Of a stretch of 64,000 bases of DNA, positions 1-8,344 are shown piece by piece. Numbering within the stretch: the first letter of the stretch is position 1; each line of letters begins with the position of its first letter. Position numbers and translations under genes: made by a program. Source of the DNA: Streptomyces noursei (lineage in GTDB: Bacteria > Actinomycetota > Actinomycetes > Streptomycetales > Streptomycetaceae); NCBI RefSeq assembly GCF_001646665.1, contig NZ_LWBU01000279.1:65908-129907 (forward strand), given 5' to 3'. Below the pieces are notes generated by a model. The model was not told the DNA's origin. It searched no databases and saw only the letters and a list, made by a program, of their open reading frames with translations.

Positions 1-2
1 TC

Positions 3-401
3 AACCAGATCGCCTTCGAGGTCATCGGCAACGACATGGCGGTCACCATGGCCGCCGAGGCCGGCCAGCTCCAGCTCAACGCCTTCGAACCGCTCATCGC
101 CCACAGCCTGCTCAAGAGCATCACGCACCTGCGCGCGGGCTGTCTGACCCTCGCAGGGCGCTGTGTCTCCGGCATCACGGCCAACCGCGAGCACCTGGCG
201 CACCTCGTCGCCCACTCCATCGGCCTGGTGACGGCGCTCAACCCGCACATCGGCTACGAGCAGGCGACCGCCGTCGCGCAGGAGGCGCTGAGTTCGGGCC
301 GCAGCGTCCGGGAACTGGTGCTGGAGCGCGGGCTGCTGACCGAGGCCCGGCTCCGCGAGATCCTCCACCCGGACAACATCGCCCGCCCCCACGCCCGCTG
401 A
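3..401 (+). CDS. aspA: Aspartate ammonia-lyase, C-terminal fragment
   Basis: This is the last 132 codons of a gene that begins upstream of the window. The enzyme deaminates L-aspartate to fumarate in the cytoplasm. The visible part matches the C-terminal helical region of the aspartase/fumarase superfamily: an EVIGNDMAVTMAAEAGQL stretch, then the GRCVSGITANREH segment and the closing LNPHIGYEQA region ahead of a short terminal domain. The reading frame is open from base 3, so the entry starts there. A class II fumarase is the alternative, but the wording of the C-terminus reads more like aspartase. The catalytic signature loop lies outside the window, so it cannot be checked. Confidence 0.85.
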   Translation, partial: NQIAFEVIGNDMAVTMAAEAGQLQLNAFEPLIAHSLLKSITHLRAGCLTLAGRCVSGITANREHLAHLVAHSIGLVTALNPHIGYEQATAVAQEALSSGRSVRELVLERGLLTEARLREILHPDNIARPHAR

Positions 402-575
402 CCCGCCCGCCCGGCACGACGGAGCCGTGGTGCGGGCACGGGCTGCCCCGGCCGCTGTGGGGAGGGGCGGGCGAGCGCGGAGCCGGGGAAGCTTCCGGCC
501 GCCGACCGGGTGACGGCCGCGCCCCACTCGTCATGGGTGCCGGACGGGACCGCGGTCCGGTGGTGATCATGCGTC

Positions 576-2279
576 ATGGCGTCTTCCCGCTTCCGGCTGC
601 CGCGCCCGCACGGTTTCGTGGTGCTGGCCTGCCTGTGCTCCCTCGTGTCGGCACCCCTGTGGGGCGGGCCGCCCGCAGCCGCCCGGCCGGCCGCGGAAGG
701 AGGGCGGTCGTTCCCTGCCGACAGGGCGGTGTCGGCCGTCCCGGCGGGGGCCGGCACGGCAGCAGCGGCGCTCACGGCCGGGGAACGGGGCGCGGACGCC
801 CACCTGCGGGCGGTACGCCATGACCCGCGGCTGCTCCGGCGCTTCTTCGAGCGGCTGCCCAAGGGCGGGGACCTGCACAACCACCTGTCGGGCGCGGTGG
901 CGACCGAGTACCTGATCGAGCTGGCGGCCGGGGACGGCTCGTGCGTCGACACATCCACCATGACGGCGGTCGCGCCGCCGTGCCGCCCGGGCACCCGCCC
1001 CGCGTCGGACGCCCGGCGGGACCGGGCGTTCCACGACGCGATCGTCAGGGCGTGGTCCATGCAGGACTTCCCCGCAGACGGCGACGGCCACGCCCACTTC
1101 TTCGCCACCTTCGGCAAGTTCGAGAGGGTGGCCGAGCGGCACCGCGGCGAACTGCTCGCCCGAGTCGCCGACGAGGTGGGCCGGCAGAACCAGTTCTACC
1201 TGGAGACCATGATCACACCGGTCGCGGAGGCCGCGACGGACGCCGCCTCCGCCATCGGCCGGGACGACGATCCGGCCCGGCTGCACGCCGGACTCACCTC
1301 CGGTGGACGGCTCGACCGGCTGGTGGCCCTCGCCAGGAAGGAGGCGGACGACACCGAGCGGGCGTTCCGCGCCGCCGCGCACTGCGGCACCCCGTCGGCC
1401 CGCCCCGCCTGTGACCTGCCGGTGCGCTTCATCTCGCAGGTGTACCGCCACGGCCCCGCGCAGCGGGTGTTCACGCAGATGGCGTTGGGGATGCGACTGG
1501 CCGAGCGGGACCCGCGGTTCGTGGCGGTCAACCTCGTCCAGCCCGAGGACGCCCGCCAGGCGACGGCCGGCTACCGGTCGCACATGCGGATGCTGGCCCA
1601 CCTGCGCTCGGTGTACCCGCGCGCTCGTCTCACCCTGCACGCGGGCGAGTTGTGGCCTGGCCTGGTCGAACCGGAGGATTTGCGGTTCCACATCCGCGAG
1701 GCGGTCGGCGTCGCCGGGGCGGAACGGATCGGCCACGGGGTGGCGCTCGTGCACGAGGATCACTGGCCCGCGACGGCCCGCACCATGGCGGCCCGGGAGA
1801 TCGCCGTCGAGGTGCCCTTCACCAGCAACGCCCAGATCCTCGGCGTCACGGGGCACGACCACCCCTTCGACACGTACCGCCGCTTCGGCGTGCCGGTGGT
1901 CCTGGCGACCGACGACCCCGGGGTCTCCCGCACCGACATCAGCCACGAGTACCAGTACGCCGCCCGGACCTACGGCCTGTCGTACCGCGAGCTGAAGGAC
2001 CTGGCCCGCGCGAGCCTGGAGTACGCCTTCCTCCCGGGCGCCGGACTGTGGCGGGGCAATCCGACCCGCTACGGGTACCGCCCGACGCCCCGGTGCGACG
2101 GCGTGCGCCCCGGCGCGGGCACGCCCGGTCCGGCGTGCCGCGCACTGCTCGGCTCCAGCGCCAAGGCGGCGGCGCAGTGGCGTCAGGAGGCGGCGTTCCG
2201 CGCCTTCGAACGCCACGCTTCCCAAGGCGACTTCTCCGAGGAACGCTCCGTCGAAGGCCAGGTCGGGGCCCGAGCCTGA
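576..2279 (+). CDS. Secreted adenosine deaminase-family metal hydrolase
   Basis: A 567-residue protein that probably deaminates adenosine or a related nucleoside outside the cell. Residues 1-37 form a signal peptide: an Arg-containing n-region, then FVVLACLCSLVSAPLW and an Ala-rich cleavage area. The deaminase domain follows from about residue 75 with the zinc HxH pair (H101, H103), a HAGE motif, a GHG motif and a DDPG motif near the C-terminus, so all metal and catalytic positions look intact. The large size and export fit the secreted ADGF/ADA2-like branch better than cytosolic Add (about 340 aa). An ATG at 569 is not in this frame. The gene stands alone on this strand, 17 nt before the convergent lipoprotein gene. 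Confidence 0.85.
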   Translation: MASSRFRLPRPHGFVVLACLCSLVSAPLWGGPPAAARPAAEGGRSFPADRAVSAVPAGAGTAAAALTAGERGADAHLRAVRHDPRLLRRFFERLPKGGDLHNHLSGAVATEYLIELAAGDGSCVDTSTMTAVAPPCRPGTRPASDARRDRAFHDAIVRAWSMQDFPADGDGHAHFFATFGKFERVAERHRGELLARVADEVGRQNQFYLETMITPVAEAATDAASAIGRDDDPARLHAGLTSGGRLDRLVALARKEADDTERAFRAAAHCGTPSARPACDLPVRFISQVYRHGPAQRVFTQMALGMRLAERDPRFVAVNLVQPEDARQATAGYRSHMRMLAHLRSVYPRARLTLHAGELWPGLVEPEDLRFHIREAVGVAGAERIGHGVALVHEDHWPATARTMAAREIAVEVPFTSNAQILGVTGHDHPFDTYRRFGVPVVLATDDPGVSRTDISHEYQYAARTYGLSYRELKDLARASLEYAFLPGAGLWRGNPTRYGYRPTPRCDGVRPGAGTPGPACRALLGSSAKAAAQWRQEAAFRAFERHASQGDFSEERSVEGQVGARA

Positions 2280-2296
2280 GGTCCGTGGACCTCGGG

Positions 2297-2758
2297 TCAC
2301 CGCGCCCCGTCGTCGCCGAGGACGACCACGAACCGGTCGTTGTAGGGATCGTCCTCGTCCTCGGGCGCCAGGAGCAGCGTCATGGGCGCGGGGGCGCCGC
2401 TGAAGCGGACGGCGACGGAGGCCGCCGCCTTGCCGTCCGGGCCGAACTCGGCCGTGGCGGTGTGCTGGGCGGCGTCGCCCCAGCGCTCCACCCAGTCCTC
2501 CGCTGCGCGCTGCGTACGTCCGCCCTGCTCCGCCTGCCGCGCCAGACCCTCGGCGTCGCGGGCCCGGAGGCGGGCCAGTACGTGCTCCGTGGCGGCGAGG
2601 CTGCCGGGGGTGGGGTGTCCCGTGACGGCCAGCCCGAGTTCGGCCCTGCCGTCCTTGACGCGCTCGGGCGTCCTGTCGGTGGCCAGGATGTCGCAGCCGC
2701 CCAGCAGCAGGACGAGTGCCCCGGCCGACCACGCCACGTTGCGTACACGCCCCACCAC
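2297..2758 (-). CDS. Small putative lipoprotein
   Basis: A protein of about 153 residues. I chose the GTG at 2758 because a GAAAGGGGA ribosome-binding site lies just upstream; the GTG at 2755 is equally possible. The longer upstream frame is Pro/Gly-rich and unlikely to be coding. The N-terminus reads as an Arg-containing n-region, a hydrophobic stretch (AWSAGALVLLLGGC) and a lipobox LLGGC, so the mature protein should be diacylated on Cys and sit on the outer face of the membrane. The remainder is a single small soluble domain with DDPYNDRFVVVLGDDG near the end. No enzymatic motif is visible and I do not recognise the family. Confidence 0.7.
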   Translation of the reverse strand: MVGRVRNVAWSAGALVLLLGGCDILATDRTPERVKDGRAELGLAVTGHPTPGSLAATEHVLARLRARDAEGLARQAEQGGRTQRAAEDWVERWGDAAQHTATAEFGPDGKAAASVAVRFSGAPAPMTLLLAPEDEDDPYNDRFVVVLGDDGAR

Positions 2759-3063
2759 GACTCCCCTTTCGCACCCCGGTACGGACCCCGGCGTGACGGA
2801 GCCGGGGACCGGCACCAGCATGCCACCGGGCGCGGCCCGCGTGATCAAGAGGGTGGCGTCCCGGTCGCCGCCCGGCACGGCACGCCGATGGGGGAAGGAG
2901 TCCGCGGGAGTCCGGCTGGAAGTCCGCGGGAGTCCGGGCGGGCCGTTCCGCGGGCCGTTCCGCAGGCCGGCCGGCGCCGCCCGGACAGTCGGCCCGGGCG
3001 GGGAAACGCCGGAGCGGGAAAATGTTTCGAGCGGCGGAGCCCGGCGCCATACGATGATCGTTC
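2759..3063. other. Intergenic region with short repeats and a -10-like element
   Basis: No convincing gene. It lies between the lipoprotein gene and the small gene at 3064 and contains two copies each of gtccgcgggagtccgg-like and gggccgttccgc-like units (about 2907-2971). A TACGAT hexamer (3050-3055) sits 8 nt before the GTG at 3064 and could be the -10 of a leaderless or nearly leaderless transcript. No clear -35 is visible. Confidence 0.5.
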
Positions 3064-3264
3064 GTGACTACCGACATACGCCGTCTCCTCGGGACCGGTC
3101 CCACCACGTTCGTACGGGGCACCGGTCCGAGCGACACCGTTCAGCGCCGGGTCGTGGCCGCTCAGGCCGACCTCGACACCGGCCCCTTGCAGCGTCTGCA
3201 CCTGCCCGACCTGGACGAGCTGCGCGACCGGGGCGTGCTCGACGCCCACGCCCTGACAGACTGA
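3064..3264 (+). CDS. Small hypothetical protein with RRxLGxGP motif
   Basis: A 66-residue soluble protein with no signal peptide or membrane segment. It starts MTTDIRRLLGTGP and ends in a charged helical stretch, LDELRDRGVLDAHALTD. Codon use is strongly G/C at third positions and consistent with coding. The GTG start has no Shine-Dalgarno sequence but has TACGAT eight bases upstream, which suggests a leaderless mRNA. The next gene starts 5 nt after its stop and begins with a related sequence (MTTTRRPLGPGP), so the two probably form one transcription unit. I do not recognise the family. The opposite-strand frames here read as low-complexity shadows. Confidence 0.55.
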   Translation: MTTDIRRLLGTGPTTFVRGTGPSDTVQRRVVAAQADLDTGPLQRLHLPDLDELRDRGVLDAHALTD

Positions 3265-3269
3265 CCCGG

Positions 3270-3488
3270 GTGACGACGACGCGCCGCCCGCTGGGCCCCG
3301 GCCCCCGCCCCGACCCCGCGCCGAACGACGACCCCGACCGGCGCGGCCGCACCGTCGCCGAGCTGGCGGCCGAGCTTGCCACCGCCCCCGACGAGCGGGC
3401 GCCCCGGCAGGGGCCGGCCACCCGCCGGCGCCTGGGGCCCGGCCCGCGGCCCGGTGCCCCGGGCGGTCCCCCGGGCGCGGACGGCTGA
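3270..3488 (+). CDS. Small Pro/Arg-rich hypothetical protein with two RRxLGPGPRP repeats
   Basis: A 72-residue protein starting at a GTG five bases after the stop of the previous gene. It has an internal duplication: RRPLGPGPRPDPAP near the N-terminus and RRRLGPGPRPGAPG near the C-terminus, flanking a short helical AELAAELATAPDE segment. The N-terminal motif is shared with its neighbour. The composition is extreme (Pro, Arg, Gly), so coding potential is harder to judge than usual. The shared motif and tight spacing are the main arguments for a real gene. No function can be assigned. Confidence 0.45.
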   Translation: MTTTRRPLGPGPRPDPAPNDDPDRRGRTVAELAAELATAPDERAPRQGPATRRRLGPGPRPGAPGGPPGADG

Positions 3489-3675
3489 CCGCAGCACCGG
3501 CGCTGCCGCGATCCCCCGCCGCCGCGCGGGCCGGCCCTCCGCCCGGGCGTGTGGCGCCGACGCGGCACGATGCGTGGATGTCCGGCGCCCCGACGCACGG
3601 AGCCCTGCGGCATGACACCCCGTGATGTGATGTCCGGGATGTCAGGATTCACCCAGGATCATCCAGGACGGCTCC

Positions 3676-4863
3676 ATGAGTACCGCGGTCCCGAAGTCCT
3701 CCCCGCACGAAGAACGGACCCGCCACGCGGCATGGCTGGAGCTGTTCTTCGACCTCGTCTTCGTCGCGTTCGCCGCCCAGTTGTCGCACACCCTCCACGG
3801 CGACCCCGGGTGGCGTGAGTTCGGGGTGTTCCTGGCGCTGTACTTCCCGCCGTGGTGGATGTGGACCAACCTGATGGTCTCCGCCAACCTGTTCGAGCTG
3901 GACAGCGCCCGGCGCAGGCTGCTGATGCTGTTCGCCATGTTGTGCCTGGCCGCCATGGCCGCCGCCGTGCCGAAGGCCGACGACGACGCCGGGCGGGCGG
4001 CGGTGTACGCGCTCGGGTACGCCGGGACCCGGCTGGTGCTGCTCGGCCTGTGGTGGCCCGCGACCCGCTACCCGGCGCCGCACCGCCTGCCGCGGTGGCG
4101 TCCGCTGACGTACTGCCTGGTGTCGGGGGTGCTGTGGGCGGCCTCGGCCTTTGTGCCGGGGTCGTGGCGCTACGTCATGTGGGCGCTGCTGGTCGTGGCG
4201 GAGCTGGTGCTGCTGCTGACGGCGCGCGGCAGAGGCCTGCCGAGACGGCTGCACACCGGGCTCCTGGTGGAGCGGGTCGGGCTGTTCGTCATCATCGTGC
4301 TCGGCGAGTCGGTGCTCGCGCTCGTGACGTCCACCGACCATGTGTGGACGGCGGCGGCCGGCGTCGTCGCGGTGCTCGGTTTCACCCTGCTGGCCGCACT
4401 GTGGTGGTCGTATTTCGACTTCGGTTCGTCCACGGCCGAGCTGGTGCTCGGTTCGGCGGAGCCGCAACGCGCGTACCTCCTCGCCCGCGACGTGGCCGCG
4501 TTCCTGCACTTCTTCGTCACCGCGGCGATCCTGTGCCTGGCGGCCGGCCTCGCAACGGCCGTCGAGGAGGCCGGTCACGCGCACCTGCACCGGGGCGCGG
4601 TGGGAGCCCTCGCGGGCGGGCTCGCCCTCTACCACGCGGCGCACGCCGCGATCGCGCTGCGCTTCGGGCGGTCCGTGGGCGGCGTCGTGGTGTGGGCGCT
4701 GCCGGGGATCGGCGTACCGCTCGTGGTGCTCGCCGTGGCGGACCACCTGCCGCCGTGGCTCGTGGTGGCGCTGCTCACCGCCGAGGCGATCGGTCACCTG
4801 CTGTACGCGAGGTGGGCCGTCCGGCGGCGGGCGGCGGCGGCGGGCGGTCCGCCCCGTGGGTGA
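3676..4863 (+). CDS. Low-temperature-requirement A (LtrA)-like membrane protein
   Basis: A 395-residue polytopic membrane protein. It opens with the LtrA family signature: a short polar N-terminus with HEERTRHAAWLELFFDLVFVAFAAQL, the WxELFFDLVFV block being diagnostic. About ten hydrophobic segments follow, broken by short Arg-rich loops. The family was named from a cold-sensitive Listeria mutant; its biochemical role is unknown. The ATG at 3676 directly precedes the conserved block. No operon partner is apparent: the next gene begins 109 nt downstream with its own upstream region. Confidence 0.85.
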   Translation: MSTAVPKSSPHEERTRHAAWLELFFDLVFVAFAAQLSHTLHGDPGWREFGVFLALYFPPWWMWTNLMVSANLFELDSARRRLLMLFAMLCLAAMAAAVPKADDDAGRAAVYALGYAGTRLVLLGLWWPATRYPAPHRLPRWRPLTYCLVSGVLWAASAFVPGSWRYVMWALLVVAELVLLLTARGRGLPRRLHTGLLVERVGLFVIIVLGESVLALVTSTDHVWTAAAGVVAVLGFTLLAALWWSYFDFGSSTAELVLGSAEPQRAYLLARDVAAFLHFFVTAAILCLAAGLATAVEEAGHAHLHRGAVGALAGGLALYHAAHAAIALRFGRSVGGVVVWALPGIGVPLVVLAVADHLPPWLVVALLTAEAIGHLLYARWAVRRRAAAAGGPPRG

Positions 4864-4972
4864 CGGTCGGTGCGCAGGGGCCCGCGGGGCGGCGGCCGAC
4901 GGGCCGACGCGGATTGTTGCGCCTAGCGTGACGGGCAGGGCAGTGGTGTCCGGAGGCTGAGGGAGTCGGCGC

Positions 4973-5860
4973 ATGGCAAGGGAAGCGGGGCCGCTGCAGG
5001 GCCGTACGGCAGTCGTGACGGGAGCGGCGCGTGGCCTCGGCGAGGGTCTGGCCGTGCGGCTTGCCGAGCGGGGCGCCAAGGTGGCCCTGCTCGGGCGGGA
5101 GGAGTCGTCCCTCGCCCGGGTCCGGGAACGGCTGCCCACGGACTCGTCCTGCTGGGAGGTCGACGTCACCGATGACGCGCGCATGGCGGAGGTCGCCGCC
5201 GAGGTACGCGACCGACTGGGGCCGCCGTCGGTGGTCGTGGCCAACGCGGGCGTGGCGGAGGGCGGGCCGTTCCCCGAGTCGGACCCGGCCGTGTGGCGGC
5301 GCGTCATCGAGGTGAACCTCGTGGGCAGCGCGGTCACCGCCCGCGCCCACCTCCCGTCGCTGTTCGAGACCCGCGGCTTCTTCCTCCAGGTCGCCTCGCT
5401 CGCGTCCATCGGGGCGGCGCCGATGATGAGCGCGTACTGCGCCTCCAAGGCCGGTGTCGAGTCGTTCGCCCACGCCCTGCGCGCGGAGCTCGCCCACCGC
5501 CGCGTGGGCGTGGGCATCGCGTACATCAACTGGACGGACACCGACATGGTCCGCGACGTCGACGCGCACGCGGTGCTGCGGGAGCTGCGCGGCCACATGC
5601 CGCCGCCGGCCCGCAAGGTGTACCCGGTCGCGCACGTGGCCGGGCGGCTGGTGCGCGCGATCGAACGGCGCCGTCCCACCGTCTACGTGCCGTCCTGGAT
5701 GCGGGCGACCCAGCTCGTACGGGTCGCCATGCCGCCCGTGGTCACGATGGTGTCGCGCAGGGAGCTCCCCCGGCTGGCCGCGGTCCGGCCGTTCGAACCC
5801 ACCGGTCTCCTCGGCCCCGGCGGACTCGCGGACACACGGGCGCCGCGCCCCTCCGCCTGA
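4973..5860 (+). CDS. Short-chain dehydrogenase/reductase
   Basis: A 295-residue classical SDR oxidoreductase. The Rossmann glycine motif TGAARGLG is at about residues 16-23, followed by an NAG(V) motif and the active-site YCASK (Tyr and Lys of YxxxK), so it should be catalytically competent. The cofactor loop ends in LLGREESSL; the Arg after the second strand is compatible with NADP(H). The extended C-terminus (about 60 residues past the usual SDR core, with PSWMRATQLVRVAMPP) may associate with the membrane, as in other long SDRs of this sort. The substrate cannot be inferred. It is followed by a convergent STAS gene. Confidence 0.85.
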   Translation: MAREAGPLQGRTAVVTGAARGLGEGLAVRLAERGAKVALLGREESSLARVRERLPTDSSCWEVDVTDDARMAEVAAEVRDRLGPPSVVVANAGVAEGGPFPESDPAVWRRVIEVNLVGSAVTARAHLPSLFETRGFFLQVASLASIGAAPMMSAYCASKAGVESFAHALRAELAHRRVGVGIAYINWTDTDMVRDVDAHAVLRELRGHMPPPARKVYPVAHVAGRLVRAIERRRPTVYVPSWMRATQLVRVAMPPVVTMVSRRELPRLAAVRPFEPTGLLGPGGLADTRAPRPSA

Positions 5861-5905
5861 CGCACCCCGGCGGCCGTCCTCCTGACGCACCGGCGGCCGT
5901 CCGGG

Positions 5906-6238
5906 TCACTCGGTGTCGGCCGTGGACCTCAGGTCGGGGGCGATGCGCAGCGCGGTGTCCAGGCCGCTGAGCCTCAGGATGCGCCAGAGCCTCGGGGACA
6001 GCGGACCCGCGACGACCAGGCGCTGCGTGCGGTGCCCCTTCACGAGGGCGTTGAGCAGGGTCGAATCGGCGAAGGACACTTGGCTGAGGTCGACGACCGT
6101 GCGCTTCACCGTGGTGTCCGCGGCCGCCGTGGCGAGCGCCGAGTCGAGCAGACAGGAGGTGGCGACGTCGAACTCGCCCGCGCAGAGGATGATCCTGGTG
6201 CCGTTCTCGTCCGGCATCGCCTGTACCTGTGCTCTCAC
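5906..6238 (-). CDS. Anti-sigma factor antagonist (STAS domain)
   Basis: A 110-residue single-domain STAS protein. These bind an anti-sigma kinase of the SpoIIAB/RsbW type and release the sigma factor, with binding controlled by phosphorylation of a Ser/Thr. The conserved block VDLSQVSFADSTLLNAL supplies the DS/T phosphorylation site, preceded by LCAGEFDVAT (the first-strand GxxD motif). The GTG at 6238 was chosen because the conserved domain begins right after it and GAGGGAGG lies upstream; the frame continues much further upstream with implausible Arg/Pro-rich sequence. No partner kinase gene lies nearby, so the cognate anti-sigma factor is unknown. Confidence 0.8.
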   Translation of the reverse strand: MRAQVQAMPDENGTRIILCAGEFDVATSCLLDSALATAAADTTVKRTVVDLSQVSFADSTLLNALVKGHRTQRLVVAGPLSPRLWRILRLSGLDTALRIAPDLRSTADTE

Positions 6239-6853
6239 CTGCCGCCTCCCTCTTCGGCGCCGGCACCGGCCGATGGGGGTGCGGCGCGGCGTTCGCCGGT
6301 ACATGGCTTCCGCGCGTAGCGGTCTCGCATGCGCTTTCTCACCCTTTGCAGGCAGGCGTGCCGGGAGGCACGGGTGGACGACGGACGGCTGCGGCCCGCG
6401 CCCGCCCGGTACCTCATGGACGGGCCGCACGCGTGGTTCCGCTCGAAGAGGATCGGCTCGGCCATCGACGAGACCCGCCGTGCCGCGAGGAACCATGCGC
6501 CCGTCCCGGGCGGCCGGACCAGAGATCCCGTACGGAACGGGAGCCAGCCGTTGATGCAGGAGCAACGTCCTCACCACAAACCTCTCCGCGCCGGCGCGAG
6601 GTGACGCGCCGCTGACGGGCTCACGCCACTAATCGGATGGGATGCCCCGCGCCCGCCGGCGCGCCCACCGCACGCCCGCGCCCGCCCCGCCCGTCCCCCA
6701 CCCCCTCCCTCACCCGCACGCCCCGCCCCGCGCCCCCACCGAGGCTGCTCGCGCCGGCGGTGAGGGGCCCGGCCCGTGCCGGGTGGTCGTGTTCCTCGTC
6801 ACAGCCGGGCGGCCGGAGGTGACGGGGAGCGTGTGGAGGCCGTCTGTGGAGTC
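6239..6853. other. Intergenic region of about 0.6 kb with no firm gene
   Basis: An open frame at 6329-6604 (+) would encode 91 residues, including MDGPHAWFRSKRIGSAIDETRRA. It has no ribosome-binding site and no recognisable family, so I do not call it as a gene. The second half is a C-rich stretch (6660-6740) that produces long spurious frames on both strands. The region presumably holds the promoters for the STAS gene (leftward) and the gene at 6854 (rightward). Confidence 0.4.
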
Positions 6854-7231
6854 ATGAACGGCAGTGATGACAGGCACGGCACGGACGGTACGGCCCCGAT
6901 GGACGGCACGGACCGTACGGACGGCATGGACGGCACGGACCGTACGGGCGGTACAGGGGGCATGGACGACCGGGCGATCGCCGGCGCGGTGCGGGGCATC
7001 GTCGCGATGGAGGCGTCCCGCGAGGTGCTGGCCGCGCGGGTGACGGCGCTGCGGACCGCCACGTCCGCCGAGGAGCTGGCCGAGCGCGACCGGTGCGGTG
7101 CCGCGATGGCGGAGGCGGACGCCCGGATCCTGCTGGAGTCGATCGAGGTGCTCGACCGGCTCGGCATGACGTCCGCCGCCATGGCCTGCTCGTACGTGGC
7201 CCGGCAGGAGGGCCTGCTGCCCGCTTCCTGA
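6854..7231 (+). CDS. Hypothetical protein with Asp/Gly/Thr repeats and helical C-terminus
   Basis: A 125-residue soluble protein. The first 45 residues are low complexity with a repeated MDGTDRT unit (two exact copies of MDGTDRT nine residues apart and a related segment before them). The remaining 80 residues read as an alpha-helical domain (AIAGAVRGIVAMEASREVLAARVTAL...). The ATG at 6854 follows a GTGGAG ribosome-binding site; the upstream extension of the frame is not convincing. I do not recognise the family. The repeated DNA units may expand or contract between strains. Confidence 0.6.
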   Translation: MNGSDDRHGTDGTAPMDGTDRTDGMDGTDRTGGTGGMDDRAIAGAVRGIVAMEASREVLAARVTALRTATSAEELAERDRCGAAMAEADARILLESIEVLDRLGMTSAAMACSYVARQEGLLPAS

Positions 7232-7269
7232 CCGGCGCGCCCGGTGGGCGCGGGCGCGGGCGCCGGTGG

Positions 7270-7974
7270 TCAGGCGGCGAGTGCGGCGGGTTCGCCGAGG
7301 TGGGCGGCCGCCGTGCGCCAGGCGTCCGTCACGGCGCCGTACGCTTGCGCGGTGCGCACGGCCCGGTCGCCGGTGAGGGTGAGCGGTGCGCCCACGTGGA
7401 CGTGGAGGTCGGGGCGGCGGACCGGTGCCGTGACGAGGCCGGCGAGCTGCTTGGCCGCGTTGCCCGAGGTGACCCGGCGCGCCCCGGCCTGGCCGACCGG
7501 GACGACGGGGGCGCCGGTGCGCTCGGCGAGCCGGGCCAGCCCGCTGCGGAAGGTGACCGGGGCGGCCTCGGCGGCGTCCTTGCGGAGCGGCAGGCCGCCC
7601 TCGGCGTAGATGAGGACAGGGCGCCCCTCCTCCAGGGCGGCGGCGGCGAGGTCGAGGGCCTGCGCGGCGCGCCGGTCGTGACGGTGCACGGGGATGTGGC
7701 CCTCGCGGGCGAGCGCGCGGCCGAGGAGGGGGATCCGCCACAGGCCCGCGGCCGCCATGACGACCGGCCGGACGCCGAGCCGGCGCAGTGCGGCGAGGAC
7801 GATGGCCGGGTCGGCGAGCGACGTGTGGTTGGCGGCGAGGATGCTGCCCGGCGGAACGACGGCACCCTGCGCGCCGGTCCCACCGGGGGCTGTGGCGCCG
7901 GTGTGGACGGCGTCGACGGTCACGGTGAGGCGTCCGATGGTGGGCACCAGGGTCTGGCTGAGGCGGCTGAGCAT
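7270..7974 (-). CDS. 1-acylglycerol-3-phosphate acyltransferase-like protein (PlsC family)
   Basis: A 234-residue acyltransferase that probably transfers an acyl group from acyl-CoA or acyl-ACP to lysophosphatidate or a related lysolipid at the membrane. The catalytic HX4D motif is NHTSLAD (H50, D55). The second block includes GHIPVHR, and the third, YAEGGLPLR, corresponds to the EGT/EGG substrate-binding motif. A hydrophobic patch around VVMAAAGLWRIPLLGRAL follows the first motif, as is usual. The ATG is preceded by GGGGGAGAGGACCAC. It is monocistronic, and its upstream region is shared with the divergent AfsA-like gene. Confidence 0.85.
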   Translation of the reverse strand: MLSRLSQTLVPTIGRLTVTVDAVHTGATAPGGTGAQGAVVPPGSILAANHTSLADPAIVLAALRRLGVRPVVMAAAGLWRIPLLGRALAREGHIPVHRHDRRAAQALDLAAAALEEGRPVLIYAEGGLPLRKDAAEAAPVTFRSGLARLAERTGAPVVPVGQAGARRVTSGNAAKQLAGLVTAPVRRPDLHVHVGAPLTLTGDRAVRTAQAYGAVTDAWRTAAAHLGEPAALAA

Positions 7975-8344
7975 GTGGTCCTCTCCCCCGATCCAATGAT
8001 GTGATCTTCATCGTCGGGGGGTGGCGGACGGCGTTCCTGAGCACCCGTACTCACTTCGGCGGGGCCCGGTACCCAACTCCGGGCCTGCGAGCGGGCCTTG
8101 GGGGGCGGCCCGCGGCGCGTGGCACGGCGGCCTTCGCGGGGCGTGGCGGTACCCCCGGTCCGGCACGGCCGGAAAGCCCCTGATAGAACAGGGTCGGCTT
8201 CAGCGTCTTCGCCGGGTATGCCGCATGCTCACAGCACATGCCCAATGCAAGGGTCGGGTAGAAACTAAACCGGTTGGTATGTATCTTCGGGGCGGGGGCA
8301 CCGGGCGACACGCCCACCAATTACCGTGCGTTGTGGGGGAGTAC
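7975..8344. other. Control region between plsC-like and AfsA-like genes
   Basis: A 370-nt divergent intergenic region without a gene. It carries the probable ARE at 8261-8286 and a GTGGGGGAG ribosome-binding site just before the ATG at 8345. The frame of the AfsA-like gene stays open through much of it, but the translated sequence there does not resemble AfsA proteins, so it is treated as upstream DNA. Confidence 0.6.
8261..8286 (+). promoter_or_regulatory. Putative autoregulatory element (ARE) upstream of the AfsA-like gene
   Basis: An A/T-rich imperfect palindrome in very GC-rich surroundings: GAAACTAAAC, then CGGTTGGTAT and GTATCT. It follows the ARE pattern bound by ArpA/ScbR-type butyrolactone receptors, with an A-rich left arm ending in AAC, a central CCGGTT and a right arm GGTATGTAT. 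It lies 58-84 nt before the ATG of the AfsA-like gene. The best candidate ligand is the receptor encoded at 9596. The assignment is by pattern only. Confidence 0.7.

Noticed and set aside
567..3137. 856-residue leftward open frame opposite the adenosine deaminase and lipoprotein genes
   Set aside because: It is a shadow frame of Arg/Gly/Pro-rich sequence without domains; the opposite genes have signal peptides, motifs and ribosome-binding sites.
2382..3488. 368-residue rightward frame across the lipoprotein gene
   Set aside because: Only its last 72 codons (from the GTG at 3270) look coding; the rest lies antisense to the lipoprotein gene.
6329..6604. 91-residue frame in the gap after the STAS gene
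   Set aside because: No ribosome-binding site, no family, and the composition is not clearly coding; kept as a remark in the gap entry only.
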